This document shows, in pieces, positions 18,415 through 26,823 of a stretch of 64,000 nucleotides of DNA. Under the pieces are notes generated by a model. It searched no databases, was not told the DNA's origin, and was given only the letters and a program-made list of their open reading frames with translations. This stretch comes from Levilinea sp. (GTDB taxonomy: Bacteria > Chloroflexota > Anaerolineae > Anaerolineales > Anaerolineaceae). A program made the position numbers and the translations under genes. Every line of letters starts with the position of its first letter. Within the stretch, counting starts at the first letter, position 1. The stretch is taken from NCBI GenBank assembly GCA_029975215.1, contig JARKPO010000067.1, positions 124,001 through 188,000 on the forward strand, in the 5' to 3' direction.

Positions 18415-19221
18415 GTGAGCATCAAAGTGCTGATCCGCGGTGGGGGGGACCTTGCCAGCGGCATTGCTTTACGTTTGTACCGTGCAGGAGCCAAAGTCCT
18501 CATCACGGAGCTGCCGACCCCTGTGATGGTGCGACGATTGGTGTCTTTTGGTCAAGCTGTGTACCAGGGGGGCGTCGCCGTTGAAGGGATCCGTGGGCAG
18601 CTCATTCAAAGATCAGACGATGCTGAAGCAGTTTATCAACAGGGCGCTGTGGCTGTGTTGGTAGATCCTGAACTGACTTGTCTGACTGCTTACCAGCCAG
18701 ATGTTCTGATAGACTGCCGGATGCTGAAACAGCCTCCGGAGACCGGCCTGGATGCTGCTGCTCTTGTAGTTGGTATTGGGCCAGGGTTTACTGCCGGGCA
18801 AGACTGCCATGCGGTCGTGGAAACCAACCGCGGCCACTGCATGGGACGGGTTTACTGGCAGGGACAGGCGCAGAGCGACACGCGCACGCCTGAGGCTGTG
18901 CTGAATCATGAAGCTGACCGTGTGCTGCGTTCGCCGGTGGATGGTGAGATCGAGGTAATTCCACCCATCGGCAGTCTGATTCAAAAGGGGGAGCTGATCG
19001 CGCGGGTTGCGGGACATGAGATCCGGGCGCCGTGGTTCGGCGTGCTGCGCGGTATCCTGATGAGCGGACTTCCGGTAGAGGCGGGTATGAAGATCGGTGA
19101 CCTGGACCCACGCGGCGAACCCAAGTATTGCTATTTAGTGTCGGATAAATCCCTGGCAATAGGTGGCGGTGTGCTGGAAGCTATCTTGAGCCGGCCAGAG
19201 CTACGCGCGAAAATCGCTTGA
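18415..19221 (+). CDS. yqeB: YqeB-family selenium-dependent molybdenum hydroxylase maturation protein
   Basis: 268 residues, beginning with GTG preceded by GGGAAGG. An N-terminal Rossmann-like segment (VLIRGGGDLASGIALRL) and a C-terminal barrel-like part (ADRVLRSPVDGEIEVIPPIG) match the YqeB/EF2563 family. In comparative genomics this family accompanies molybdenum hydroxylases carrying a labile selenium atom. Its presence next to xdhC, mocA and three hydroxylases suggests that at least one enzyme here needs selenium. SelD and YedF are not in the window and would have to be found elsewhere. Confidence 0.85.
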   Translation: MSIKVLIRGGGDLASGIALRLYRAGAKVLITELPTPVMVRRLVSFGQAVYQGGVAVEGIRGQLIQRSDDAEAVYQQGAVAVLVDPELTCLTAYQPDVLIDCRMLKQPPETGLDAAALVVGIGPGFTAGQDCHAVVETNRGHCMGRVYWQGQAQSDTRTPEAVLNHEADRVLRSPVDGEIEVIPPIGSLIQKGELIARVAGHEIRAPWFGVLRGILMSGLPVEAGMKIGDLDPRGEPKYCYLVSDKSLAIGGGVLEAILSRPELRAKIA

Positions 19222-19848
19222 ATGATGATGAATCCGATCGGTGCAGTCATCCTGGCGGCGGGACTATCGCAGCGCATGGGCGAACCCAAATTGATTTTGC
19301 CGTGGGGCAAAAGCCATACGGTGATTTCCAGGGTCGTGGATGTACTTTACAACGCTGGGGCCAATCCAATCGTGGTCGTTACTGGCGGCGCGCATACGGA
19401 TATTTCCACAGCTCTACAAGGACACCCGGCAACCTGTGTGGTAAATCCACAATATGAAAATGGATCGATGCTGACCTCGCTTCAGGTAGGGCTGGCAGCC
19501 TTACCAGCAGATGTGAGTGCTTGCCTGGTTGCTTTAGGCGATCAACCGCAGATCGAACCAGGCATCGTAGTTGGGTTGTTGGCGTTGTATCAAGAAAAGC
19601 TGCCCCTTTTGCTGGTGCCCTCCTACCAGATGCGGCGCGGACACCCCTGGGTGATCGCCCGTGAGCTGTGGGATGAGATCGCCAGTTTGCCGCCAAGTGC
19701 GACCATGCGAAGTTTTCTAACTGCCCATGCTCTGCAAACGATGTACTTTGAAGTGGAAACGGATTCCATCCTGCGGGATGTAGATACACGTGAAGATTAT
19801 GCCCGTGAGAATTCTCAATTTATTGAAAATGGAGAACCGTCTGAATGA
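19222..19848 (+). CDS. mocA: MocA-family molybdopterin cytidylyltransferase
   Basis: 208-residue nucleotidyltransferase. The start is one of three tandem ATGs directly after the yqeB stop. ILAAGLSQRMGEPKLILPWG is the nucleotide-binding loop, and CLVALGDQPQI holds the metal-binding Asp. MocA transfers CMP to molybdopterin to make the dinucleotide cofactor used by bacterial xanthine-dehydrogenase-type enzymes; the YgfJ relatives belong to the selenium-dependent set. The yqeB-mocA pairing favours the latter. Confidence 0.85.
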   Translation: MMMNPIGAVILAAGLSQRMGEPKLILPWGKSHTVISRVVDVLYNAGANPIVVVTGGAHTDISTALQGHPATCVVNPQYENGSMLTSLQVGLAALPADVSACLVALGDQPQIEPGIVVGLLALYQEKLPLLLVPSYQMRRGHPWVIARELWDEIASLPPSATMRSFLTAHALQTMYFEVETDSILRDVDTREDYARENSQFIENGEPSE

Positions 19849-20702
19849 ATGATACTGCAGCCTGGAAGGTGAATTTTGGCGGCGAACCGCTTTTAAGTGC
19901 AATTCCTCTTCCTGATTCTGTGATTGGGTTAAATCAGGCCTCGGGTATTTTGCCCGAAGGGGCTTACACGACTTTTCGGACCTATCAGCGGAATTGGGTT
20001 CCAAAACTTGACGAGCATTTTCGCCGCCTGCAAGAAACTGCTTTCTTGACCCTTTCGCGGCCGGTGACGATTGATGAGACTGGATTGCGAAAAGCTCTGG
20101 CTCTTGCATTGCAGCAGTATCCTAAGGATGAAGCCCGAGTTCGGCTGACGATGGATTTGTCCCAACACATTGGGGATGTGTATATCAGCCTGGAGCCGCT
20201 GAAAACCCCGCCGCCGGAGGCCTATCTATACGGCATTCGCACCCTCACCCGGAAGATGCAGCGTAGTAACCCCAAAGCCAAATTGACCGCTTTTTTGCAT
20301 ACTGCCCAGAAGACTGTGCAGGCATCGGAGCAAAAGGTGGAAGAGATTCTCATGGTGGATGCAAAGGGGCGGATACTGGAGGGATTGAGCAGCAATTTCT
20401 TTGCGATCCAAAAAGGCGAAATCTGGACTGCAGAAGAGGGAGTATTATCAGGGATTACCCGTATGATGGTGTTTGAAGCGGCTCGCAATCTGGGGGTTAG
20501 CATTCATTTGGAGCCACCTCCGCTGCGAACGATTGCTCAGGTGGATGAAGCATTTATCACCAGCGCCAGCCGGGCGATTTTGCCAGTGGTGCAGGTGGAT
20601 CAAACGATCATTGGAGACGGCCGTCCGGGTAAAGTTACGAAAGCATTGATGGAGGCCTTTCAGGCGGTTTTGAAAGACAGTCTGGAGCAGTTGTCCGCTT
20701 AA
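19845..20702 (+). CDS. PLP-dependent class IV aminotransferase
   Basis: 285 residues, fold type IV (branched-chain aminotransferase, D-amino-acid aminotransferase or aminodeoxychorismate lyase). Class motifs: EEILMVDAKGRILEGLSSNFFAI near 165-190, LSGITRMMVFEAA and DEAFITSASRAILPVVQVD, with the expected PLP lysine in NPKAKL. It overlaps mocA by four bases (ATGA), so it belongs to the same transcript. Substrate unknown; in this operon it may handle an amino acid released by heterocycle breakdown. Its stop overlaps the convergent gene by a few bases. Confidence 0.82.
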   Translation: MNDTAAWKVNFGGEPLLSAIPLPDSVIGLNQASGILPEGAYTTFRTYQRNWVPKLDEHFRRLQETAFLTLSRPVTIDETGLRKALALALQQYPKDEARVRLTMDLSQHIGDVYISLEPLKTPPPEAYLYGIRTLTRKMQRSNPKAKLTAFLHTAQKTVQASEQKVEEILMVDAKGRILEGLSSNFFAIQKGEIWTAEEGVLSGITRMMVFEAARNLGVSIHLEPPPLRTIAQVDEAFITSASRAILPVVQVDQTIIGDGRPGKVTKALMEAFQAVLKDSLEQLSA

Positions 20703-21052
20703 TAGCGAATCCGTTTTGCATAATAAGGGCGAAGACCTTTTGCGTGGTTTTGCATGTGCCCGCGCAGAGGTTTTCGCTTTTCTTGTTGGAGGGCTCGCAG
20801 ACTTTTGGCCAGCAGAGTTGAAACACCCATTTTCTCGTCCAGTTCCTGGAGGATTCTACGAGCATCCGCCGCGCTTTCACGAGGTACATAAATTTTGGAC
20901 ACCCCCAGCGGTCCCACCGTGAGACCATAGGTCAGGCCGACACTTTCCTGAGAGGTTAATGCGCGGATGCCAAACGATTCCAGATAGAGACGGATCATTG
21001 ATGCTTCCAAAGGCCCTTCGGCGTGATAAACGACTTCGTACAGGTCTTCCAT
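20699..21052 (-). CDS. DUF2007-type putative signal transducing protein
   Basis: 117 residues. The first 70 residues (EVVYHAEGPLEASMIRLYLESFGI, KIYVPRESAADARRIL) match the small ferredoxin-like DUF2007 fold found in many bacteria, function unknown. The C-terminal 40 residues are basic (KRKPLRGHM, KRIRY) and unassigned. It follows the methyltransferase gene at two bases, suggesting an operon, and its last codons overlap the convergent aminotransferase gene by four bases. Confidence 0.75.
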   Translation of the reverse strand: MEDLYEVVYHAEGPLEASMIRLYLESFGIRALTSQESVGLTYGLTVGPLGVSKIYVPRESAADARRILQELDEKMGVSTLLAKSLRALQQEKRKPLRGHMQNHAKGLRPYYAKRIRY

Positions 21053-21054
21053 AA

Positions 21055-21633
21055 TTATCTTCCTTCCATAGGCCGCCGCGCAATTAAACTCGCCACGGCT
21101 TTTTGTTTTCCGTGATCCGATTCAAACCAACCTTCAGAATGATAGAGGGTTTCCATGTTCGGAAAAGCAGTTTTTAACTCACCAGCGGCAAGCAAATTAC
21201 AGTCTTGGAGATCGGTCCGCCGTAAACGCATGTCTTGAGTTAAAGTTTCCAGAAATAGCAATCCGCCTGGGCGAAGCGCCTGGCAGAAGACGGGCCAAAG
21301 ATTTCTTTGCAGATAATAAAAGTTCAAGATCAGGTCAAAAGCGCATTCTGGAATGGAAAAGCACTCCAGGTCGGCCAGCACCCAATGCGAAGTGGGAGCG
21401 AAGCGGGCTGCGCGGCGCAATGCCTGCCAGGAAACATCCACACCGATCACTTGGAAGCCGTGCTGCTCTAGAAACCGCGCGTTTCTTCCTGTGCCGGCGG
21501 CAATATCCAACGCGCGGCCTCCTTTGGGCAGCAGGGACACGTTTTCCACCAGCAGCCGCCGCGGTGGAAGCGGATGTTCATATTGCGGATCCTGATAACG
21601 CTTATCCCACCGGATCGAATCAGATTGAGCCAT
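21055..21633 (-). CDS. Class I SAM-dependent methyltransferase
   Basis: 192 residues. LDIAAGTGRNARFLEQ near residues 38-53 is the SAM-binding motif I, and VIGVDVSWQAL is motif II. The N-terminal SIRWDKRYQDP is typical of the TehB/thiopurine-like branch. The substrate cannot be predicted. It is the middle member of a minus-strand run from the helicase to the DUF2007 gene. Confidence 0.85.
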   Translation of the reverse strand: MAQSDSIRWDKRYQDPQYEHPLPPRRLLVENVSLLPKGGRALDIAAGTGRNARFLEQHGFQVIGVDVSWQALRRAARFAPTSHWVLADLECFSIPECAFDLILNFYYLQRNLWPVFCQALRPGGLLFLETLTQDMRLRRTDLQDCNLLAAGELKTAFPNMETLYHSEGWFESDHGKQKAVASLIARRPMEGR

Positions 21634-21645
21634 ACCTTAATTCTA

Positions 21646-22881
21646 TCACGGGGTGAGCAGACGTTTCAGGCGGGAAAGCCGCTTTTGGATTTCACTGTCA
21701 AAATCACGGCATTGCGCGGGGGTCCAATGTGGGGGGATGCCGGCTTGTAGGGCGCGTTGAGCCCAGCTGAGCGCTTCGGAAGGCTTGCTGAGCTGGTGTT
21801 CGCAGTATTTGGCCAATTCAATGCAGGCTTCAGCATCTCCAAGTTCTGCGGCGCGTTTCCAAAGATCGGCGGCAGTTTGCCAATCGCCGCGGCGTTTGAA
21901 AATTCGGGCGTAGCGGTGGAGGGTCTGCGCGAAATGAATCGGCGGCAAATCACCTTGCTGCAGAGCGCTTTCGTATAAGGCCAACGCCTGAGGAATGCGG
22001 CCTAGTTCCTCATACAACCGCGCCAAGGCGGCTCGATCGAGCCCGGGAAGGGAGCGAATGGGGTCAGACTGCGCTAGAATATCCGCGCATAGGTGGAAAA
22101 GTGCCGCCATCGAAACGATGTCCATCTCATTATGGTAAAAAACCCTTTGCAGCGGACGGGCGTCTTGATGATCGAGGTAGTCAATGTACAGTTCAGGAAC
22201 CATCCAGCCGGGGACTTCTTCGGCGGTGCGCTCCAGGCCAAGAATTTCATTCTCCAGACTGCCTAAACGGCGGCTGGGCAGTCGGTCTCGCCACAATCGG
22301 CGCGCTAACTGGAGGAGATCCACATGGGCGTGCTCTGAAAAAACGTTTTGAAAGCCGTATAAGGTGAAACGCGTGTTGAGCAGCGGAATATCGAAGGCTT
22401 TGCCGTTAAAGGACACAATCACTTTAAATCGCGCGGCCAGCTGCTCGATATAAGCCAGAAATGCGGCCTCCATCCCGGGGTCACGTAGAAAAACCTGGTG
22501 GAGTTCAAATCCCTGGGGGGTTAAAAAACCAATTCCCACCAGGAACGCAAAAGTTCCCGCCCCCCCGGATAACCCGCTGGTTTCAGCATCCAGAAAGAGG
22601 TAGGAATGTGGGTGCTGACGCTTAAGTTCTGGGGTGTGGTTCCACTCGGCCAATATTTCCACATCGCGAAATTCGCACAGCGGCACCGAGCCCTGCAGGG
22701 TTTCTGGCCCGTAGAATTTCCGACTGACGAACACCGACCCAAATGGGGTGAGCAGTTCTTCGCCGTCAACCACCTCTTGGATAGAATACTTCCTAGACTC
22801 TGATTCTGGAGGGCGGGTAGAGGCTTCTTTTGCACCTACCTGTACCCCTAATGATTTCAGACGGTCAAATAGCGATTCCAT
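21646..22881 (-). CDS. mrfB: YprB/MrfB-like RNase-H-fold exonuclease with TPR tail
   Basis: 411 residues. YLFLDAETSGLSGG near residue 95 supplies the first acidic pair of a DEDD exonuclease, followed by VSFNGKAFDIPLLNTR and HNEMDIVSM for the remaining acids. The C-terminal third (about 285-400) consists of TPR-like helices. The gene overlaps the helicase gene by one base. MrfA-MrfB of Bacillus repair mitomycin-type lesions independently of UvrABC; the conserved helicase-exonuclease pairing here supports the same function. Confidence 0.85.
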   Translation of the reverse strand: MESLFDRLKSLGVQVGAKEASTRPPESESRKYSIQEVVDGEELLTPFGSVFVSRKFYGPETLQGSVPLCEFRDVEILAEWNHTPELKRQHPHSYLFLDAETSGLSGGAGTFAFLVGIGFLTPQGFELHQVFLRDPGMEAAFLAYIEQLAARFKVIVSFNGKAFDIPLLNTRFTLYGFQNVFSEHAHVDLLQLARRLWRDRLPSRRLGSLENEILGLERTAEEVPGWMVPELYIDYLDHQDARPLQRVFYHNEMDIVSMAALFHLCADILAQSDPIRSLPGLDRAALARLYEELGRIPQALALYESALQQGDLPPIHFAQTLHRYARIFKRRGDWQTAADLWKRAAELGDAEACIELAKYCEHQLSKPSEALSWAQRALQAGIPPHWTPAQCRDFDSEIQKRLSRLKRLLTP

Positions 22882-25424
22882 TAATTTTGATCCTCAAAAG
22901 GAACCAGTATATTGAGGATGGCCAGCGTTTCGGGCTTACCGCCGAAACCGTTTTCTGGAGACGGCCCCACGCAGCTCGGGCAGCCGTCTGGACAACTACA
23001 GTGCACAAGCTGATCACGGCACTGCGCCATGAGCAGCAGATGTTCCTGAAATGCACTCTCACTCAGGCCGATGCCGTCTGGTACCTGATCGTAGAGAACC
23101 ACGGCAGGGCAGGTTTCAGAAAAAATGGATTCGTGATCAACGTGGGTTTCGATGTCGTTGAGGTCGCACATCAGGATCAGGGGCGCTATCTGGCGTATGA
23201 GGTAGCTCAAGCCCGCCAATCCACTTCGTACCCGAACCTGTGCTTCAGCTTGCCGATGACAGGATGGGCACAAGGTGATTAAATTCTCCAGACGGTTGGC
23301 CTCTACTGCGGATGTGAACATGCGGAAGGGGGTTTTGTGGTGCACATGATGAGGGCTCTTACCCTCGGCAGCGCCGCAGGCCTGACAGATGCAGCGGTCT
23401 CGCTGGCGGGCGAGCTGACGCTGACGCTCCCAGTTTGGCCCATATTGGATTGGGTCACTGCGCCAGAAGCCGCTTTGCTTCAGTTGCTCCAGGCTGGCAT
23501 CGTTCAGATAGACCCAATAACCCACGGTGCGCAGGCGAGCTGCCGGCATTTCCAGATCCACCATGCGCAGGGTTTCGCGCGTAAACCATTGAATCTCACG
23601 GTAACCGACCACTTGGGTGGTCACCAAAAGCTCTCCGTATCCTTTTATGCCACCGGGGATCTCTTCTTCTTTGAGAGTGGAAATTTTCTGGACGGTGGTT
23701 TTTCGGATAGGCTCGGTAAAGTAATCCAGCTCTACTGGGCGGAGGTGTGCCTGGCGCTGTTCGAAATCCAATGCCTCCACCTGATAGCTGCGGCCGGCAT
23801 GCAGATATACAGCACCGGGGTGTACCATCCAATTTGCGCTGGCCTCATCTACCTCGCCGATCGTTTCCATTCGGAGGGGATCTTGGGTGGAGAGCAAGCG
23901 AAAAGGGGCTGCCGAAGCTGTGCGCAAAGAAACGGTATTAGCGGGATATTGATCGCTGATCCAGAAATAGCATTGGTTGGAATGATGAACCTGGCGATCC
24001 GCTGCGAGAAATTTCATCAATCCTTGCAGCACGTCCCATGGGACCGCTCCGAATCTTTCAGATTCGTGAAACGGGAGCTCAAATGCTGCACAGCGCAGGT
24101 GCTGAAGGAGAATCACCAGGTTGTCGGCGTTTAATAAGGCGTGTTCAGGCGAACGATCTAATACGTATTCGGGATGGCGGGCCAGGTATTGATCCAGCGG
24201 GGCGGCAGAAGCCACCAGCACCGCCAGGGCGTCGCCCAACCGCCGCCCGGCCCGCCCAGCTTGCTGCCGTATGGTGGCGATACTGCCGGGGTAGCCGACC
24301 AGGATTACCGCGTTCATCCCGCCGATGTCCACACCCAACTCCAGGGCATTGGTGGAAACAGCCAGGCGAACATCGCCGTGCTTCAGACCGTCTTCAATGG
24401 CTCGACGTTCCTGGGGGAGGTAACCGCTGCGATACCCCTCAACATCGCTGGAATTGGTTTTATCGCGCAGATCACGCAGTATAATTTCCACCGCCCGGCG
24501 TGATCGGACGAAAATGAGAGTCTGCATCTTAGCCGCCCACAGATCTTGCGCCAGCCGCACGCTTTCGGATGCCGCGGAACGCCGCAGTCCCAGGTCGGGG
24601 TTGATGACGGGCGGGTTGTAAATTAGAAAGAAACGCCGTCCGGTAGGCGAACCGTCCTGGTCAATGAGGGTGACCGGCGCTTCGACCAGATGTTCAGCGT
24701 GTTCCTGCGGGTTCGAGATGGTGGCTGAGGTCATGATGAAGTTGGGAAATGCCCCGTAAAACTGGCTGATACGCTTCAGACGGCGCATTAAATTGGCCAA
24801 ATGCGCCCCAAACACACCGCGGTAGATGTGGATTTCATCAATGACCACATAGCGCAGGTTTCGGAAGAAATCAGCCCAGTTGGTGTGGTGAGGCAGGATG
24901 CCGATATGCAGCATATCGGGGTTCGTCAGCAGGATGCGCGCCTGGGTGCGAATGGAGGATCGCTGAGAGGCAGGAGTATCCCCATCATAGGCAGCAGCGT
25001 GAATAGGAGCGGTTCCGCTGATGGGGTTGAGGGTTTGCAAAAACTCTGTGATGCTCCGCACTTGGTCATTGCCCAGGGCTTTGGTGGGAAACAGGAATAA
25101 CGCTCTGGCAGAAGGATCATTCAGCAAGGTATTCAAGACCGGCAGTTGGTAGCCCAAGGATTTTCCACTGGCGGTACCGGTGGACATGACGACGTTTAAA
25201 CCGGTGGATGCGGCCTCAAATGCAGCGGCCTGGTGGCTGTAAATACGGACAATTCCGGAGGATTCTAAGACGCGCCTTAGCCCTGGGTGAAGATCCTCCG
25301 GCAGCTCACCGTATACAGCCTCTCTGGCTGGAATTTCCCGGATTTCAACAATATTCGCGGTGATCCCAGGCTCATTTTGCCAGCGGGATAGGACTTGTTC
25401 CAGGGGAGAGTAGGGTGGCATCAT
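22881..25424 (-). CDS. mrfA: MrfA-type DEAD/DEAH-box repair helicase with HNH insertion
   Basis: 847 residues. The helicase core has TGTASGKS (Walker A), VIDEIHIYRG (DEAH variant), TSATI and RQQAGRAGR (motif VI). The C-terminal DUF1998-like region ends with the cysteine cluster CSCPDGCPSC near 808. Between them, at about 677-728, lies an HNH nuclease-like module: CQAC, HVHHKTPF, NLITLCPSCH. MrfA unwinds DNA with 3'-5' polarity at damage sites. The HNH module would add a nuclease to the helicase, or may be a structural zinc module. It is the first gene of the minus-strand run shared with MrfB. Confidence 0.88.
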   Translation of the reverse strand: MMPPYSPLEQVLSRWQNEPGITANIVEIREIPAREAVYGELPEDLHPGLRRVLESSGIVRIYSHQAAAFEAASTGLNVVMSTGTASGKSLGYQLPVLNTLLNDPSARALFLFPTKALGNDQVRSITEFLQTLNPISGTAPIHAAAYDGDTPASQRSSIRTQARILLTNPDMLHIGILPHHTNWADFFRNLRYVVIDEIHIYRGVFGAHLANLMRRLKRISQFYGAFPNFIMTSATISNPQEHAEHLVEAPVTLIDQDGSPTGRRFFLIYNPPVINPDLGLRRSAASESVRLAQDLWAAKMQTLIFVRSRRAVEIILRDLRDKTNSSDVEGYRSGYLPQERRAIEDGLKHGDVRLAVSTNALELGVDIGGMNAVILVGYPGSIATIRQQAGRAGRRLGDALAVLVASAAPLDQYLARHPEYVLDRSPEHALLNADNLVILLQHLRCAAFELPFHESERFGAVPWDVLQGLMKFLAADRQVHHSNQCYFWISDQYPANTVSLRTASAAPFRLLSTQDPLRMETIGEVDEASANWMVHPGAVYLHAGRSYQVEALDFEQRQAHLRPVELDYFTEPIRKTTVQKISTLKEEEIPGGIKGYGELLVTTQVVGYREIQWFTRETLRMVDLEMPAARLRTVGYWVYLNDASLEQLKQSGFWRSDPIQYGPNWERQRQLARQRDRCICQACGAAEGKSPHHVHHKTPFRMFTSAVEANRLENLITLCPSCHRQAEAQVRVRSGLAGLSYLIRQIAPLILMCDLNDIETHVDHESIFSETCPAVVLYDQVPDGIGLSESAFQEHLLLMAQCRDQLVHCSCPDGCPSCVGPSPENGFGGKPETLAILNILVPFEDQN

Positions 25425-25433
25425 ACGGCTGTC

Positions 25434-26684
25434 CTATGAGCCGACCCAGCGCCGAATATCGGGACGGATATAATGAAATCCCAAATACCCCACCAGACAA
25501 ACCGAACCGCTGATTATCACGGCTGTGGAGGCTCCAACTGTCTGTACTAGCCAACCCAAAAACAAACTGCCAAAGGGGGCAATGCCGTTCATCACCCACA
25601 GGTAGCTGCTGATCACCCGACCGCGCAGGTGATCAGGCACGGTTAACTGGATCAAGGTGTTGGCCAGTGCCAGCTGTGTCACAGTTCCCCAGCCCATCAT
25701 AAGGATGAACGGAACCGCCTGGTAAAGCGAACGGCTAAAGCCCAGCCCAATCAGCCCAATCGCAAAGACGATCTGACCGACCATGAGCAGGCGTCCTTTA
25801 TGGCGGATGCTGCTGAAAGCAGCCAGGGTCAGCGCAGCGATGAGAGCACCCACACCCTGTGTGGTGACCATCAGACTGTTTCGCCCGGCGACGATAGCGT
25901 TGGTATCCCCCACGGCTTTCAAAACGTCACGGGCAAAAACCGGGATTTGCTGAGCAAAAGGGAACCCCCAAAAACTGGGGATGGCAACCAGCATGAGGAT
26001 GAACAGAATAATCGGCGTGCTGCGGATAAATTTCTGGCCTTCTACAAAGTCTGCCACGCTCAGGCGGTGATTGTTCTCCGCCAATTGTTTGGGTTTGGTT
26101 TTGATGATAAACAGCCCGATAATGACAAACAGATAAGAGACTCCGTTCGCAAAAAAAGCCCAACCTTCTCCAGTATTTTGAAGCAGCATCAAGAACGGCG
26201 CGGAGAGAGATGGGCCAATCACACGGGCAGCGTTAAAAATAGTGGAGTTCAGTGCGATTGCGTTCGGCAGGGACTCACGATCCACCAGCTCAATTAGCAT
26301 GGATTGGCGTGCTGTGATTTCCAGAGAATTGGCAAATCCCAGAATGAAAGTCAAGCCCACAATGTGCCAAATGGTCACCTGGTGGGTGATGGCCAGATAG
26401 GCCAGAGTAAAGGCCTGCAGCATCATCACAATTTGCATGGTGATGACGGTTTTGCGCTTGTTCAGCCTTTCAATAATGACCCCAGCAGGTAGGATGAATA
26501 AAAAGGCAGGCAGAGTATTGGCAAACCCAACCAGGCCCAGGTAGATGGGTTGATCGGTTAATTGATACGCTAAATAGGGCTGGACGGTGCTTTGCATCCA
26601 GGTGCCGATCAGCGACACGAACTGTCCAAACCAAAAAATCCGGTAATTTCGAAATTGCAGAGCTGGAAAGCGAGAATTGGCCAA
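25434..26684 (-). CDS. MFS transporter (MFS_3/EntS-like)
   Basis: 416 residues with about 12 hydrophobic segments. The N-terminal FPALQFRNYRIFWFGQFVSLIGTWMQ and the loop NKRKTV in PAGVIIERLNKRKTV are typical of the MFS_3 branch that includes enterobactin exporter EntS. The start codon is TTG, with GAGG seven bases upstream. Export of a small molecule is likely but its identity is unknown. It ends ten bases from the helicase start and is divergent from another MFS gene. Confidence 0.85.
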   Translation of the reverse strand: MANSRFPALQFRNYRIFWFGQFVSLIGTWMQSTVQPYLAYQLTDQPIYLGLVGFANTLPAFLFILPAGVIIERLNKRKTVITMQIVMMLQAFTLAYLAITHQVTIWHIVGLTFILGFANSLEITARQSMLIELVDRESLPNAIALNSTIFNAARVIGPSLSAPFLMLLQNTGEGWAFFANGVSYLFVIIGLFIIKTKPKQLAENNHRLSVADFVEGQKFIRSTPIILFILMLVAIPSFWGFPFAQQIPVFARDVLKAVGDTNAIVAGRNSLMVTTQGVGALIAALTLAAFSSIRHKGRLLMVGQIVFAIGLIGLGFSRSLYQAVPFILMMGWGTVTQLALANTLIQLTVPDHLRGRVISSYLWVMNGIAPFGSLFLGWLVQTVGASTAVIISGSVCLVGYLGFHYIRPDIRRWVGS

Positions 26685-26731
26685 CAGACTACCTCATAAG
26701 GGACTTGACAAATCAGGAACAAGCGGACAGT

Positions 26732-26760
26732 TTGCCTTTCCTCATATTCCAGATTATACT
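26732..26760 (+). promoter_or_regulatory. Promoter for the MFS carrier / prepilin peptidase pair
   Basis: TTGCCT (26732-26737), a 17-base spacer and TATACT (26755-26760). The predicted start of transcription is near 26767, about 57 bases before the ATG at 26824. Confidence 0.5.
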
Positions 26761-26823
26761 CTTACTTATAGCTGAAATGGTTGCTGTCCCCAATGATCCA
26801 TAAACTCAGGAGTGAAATCCGCG

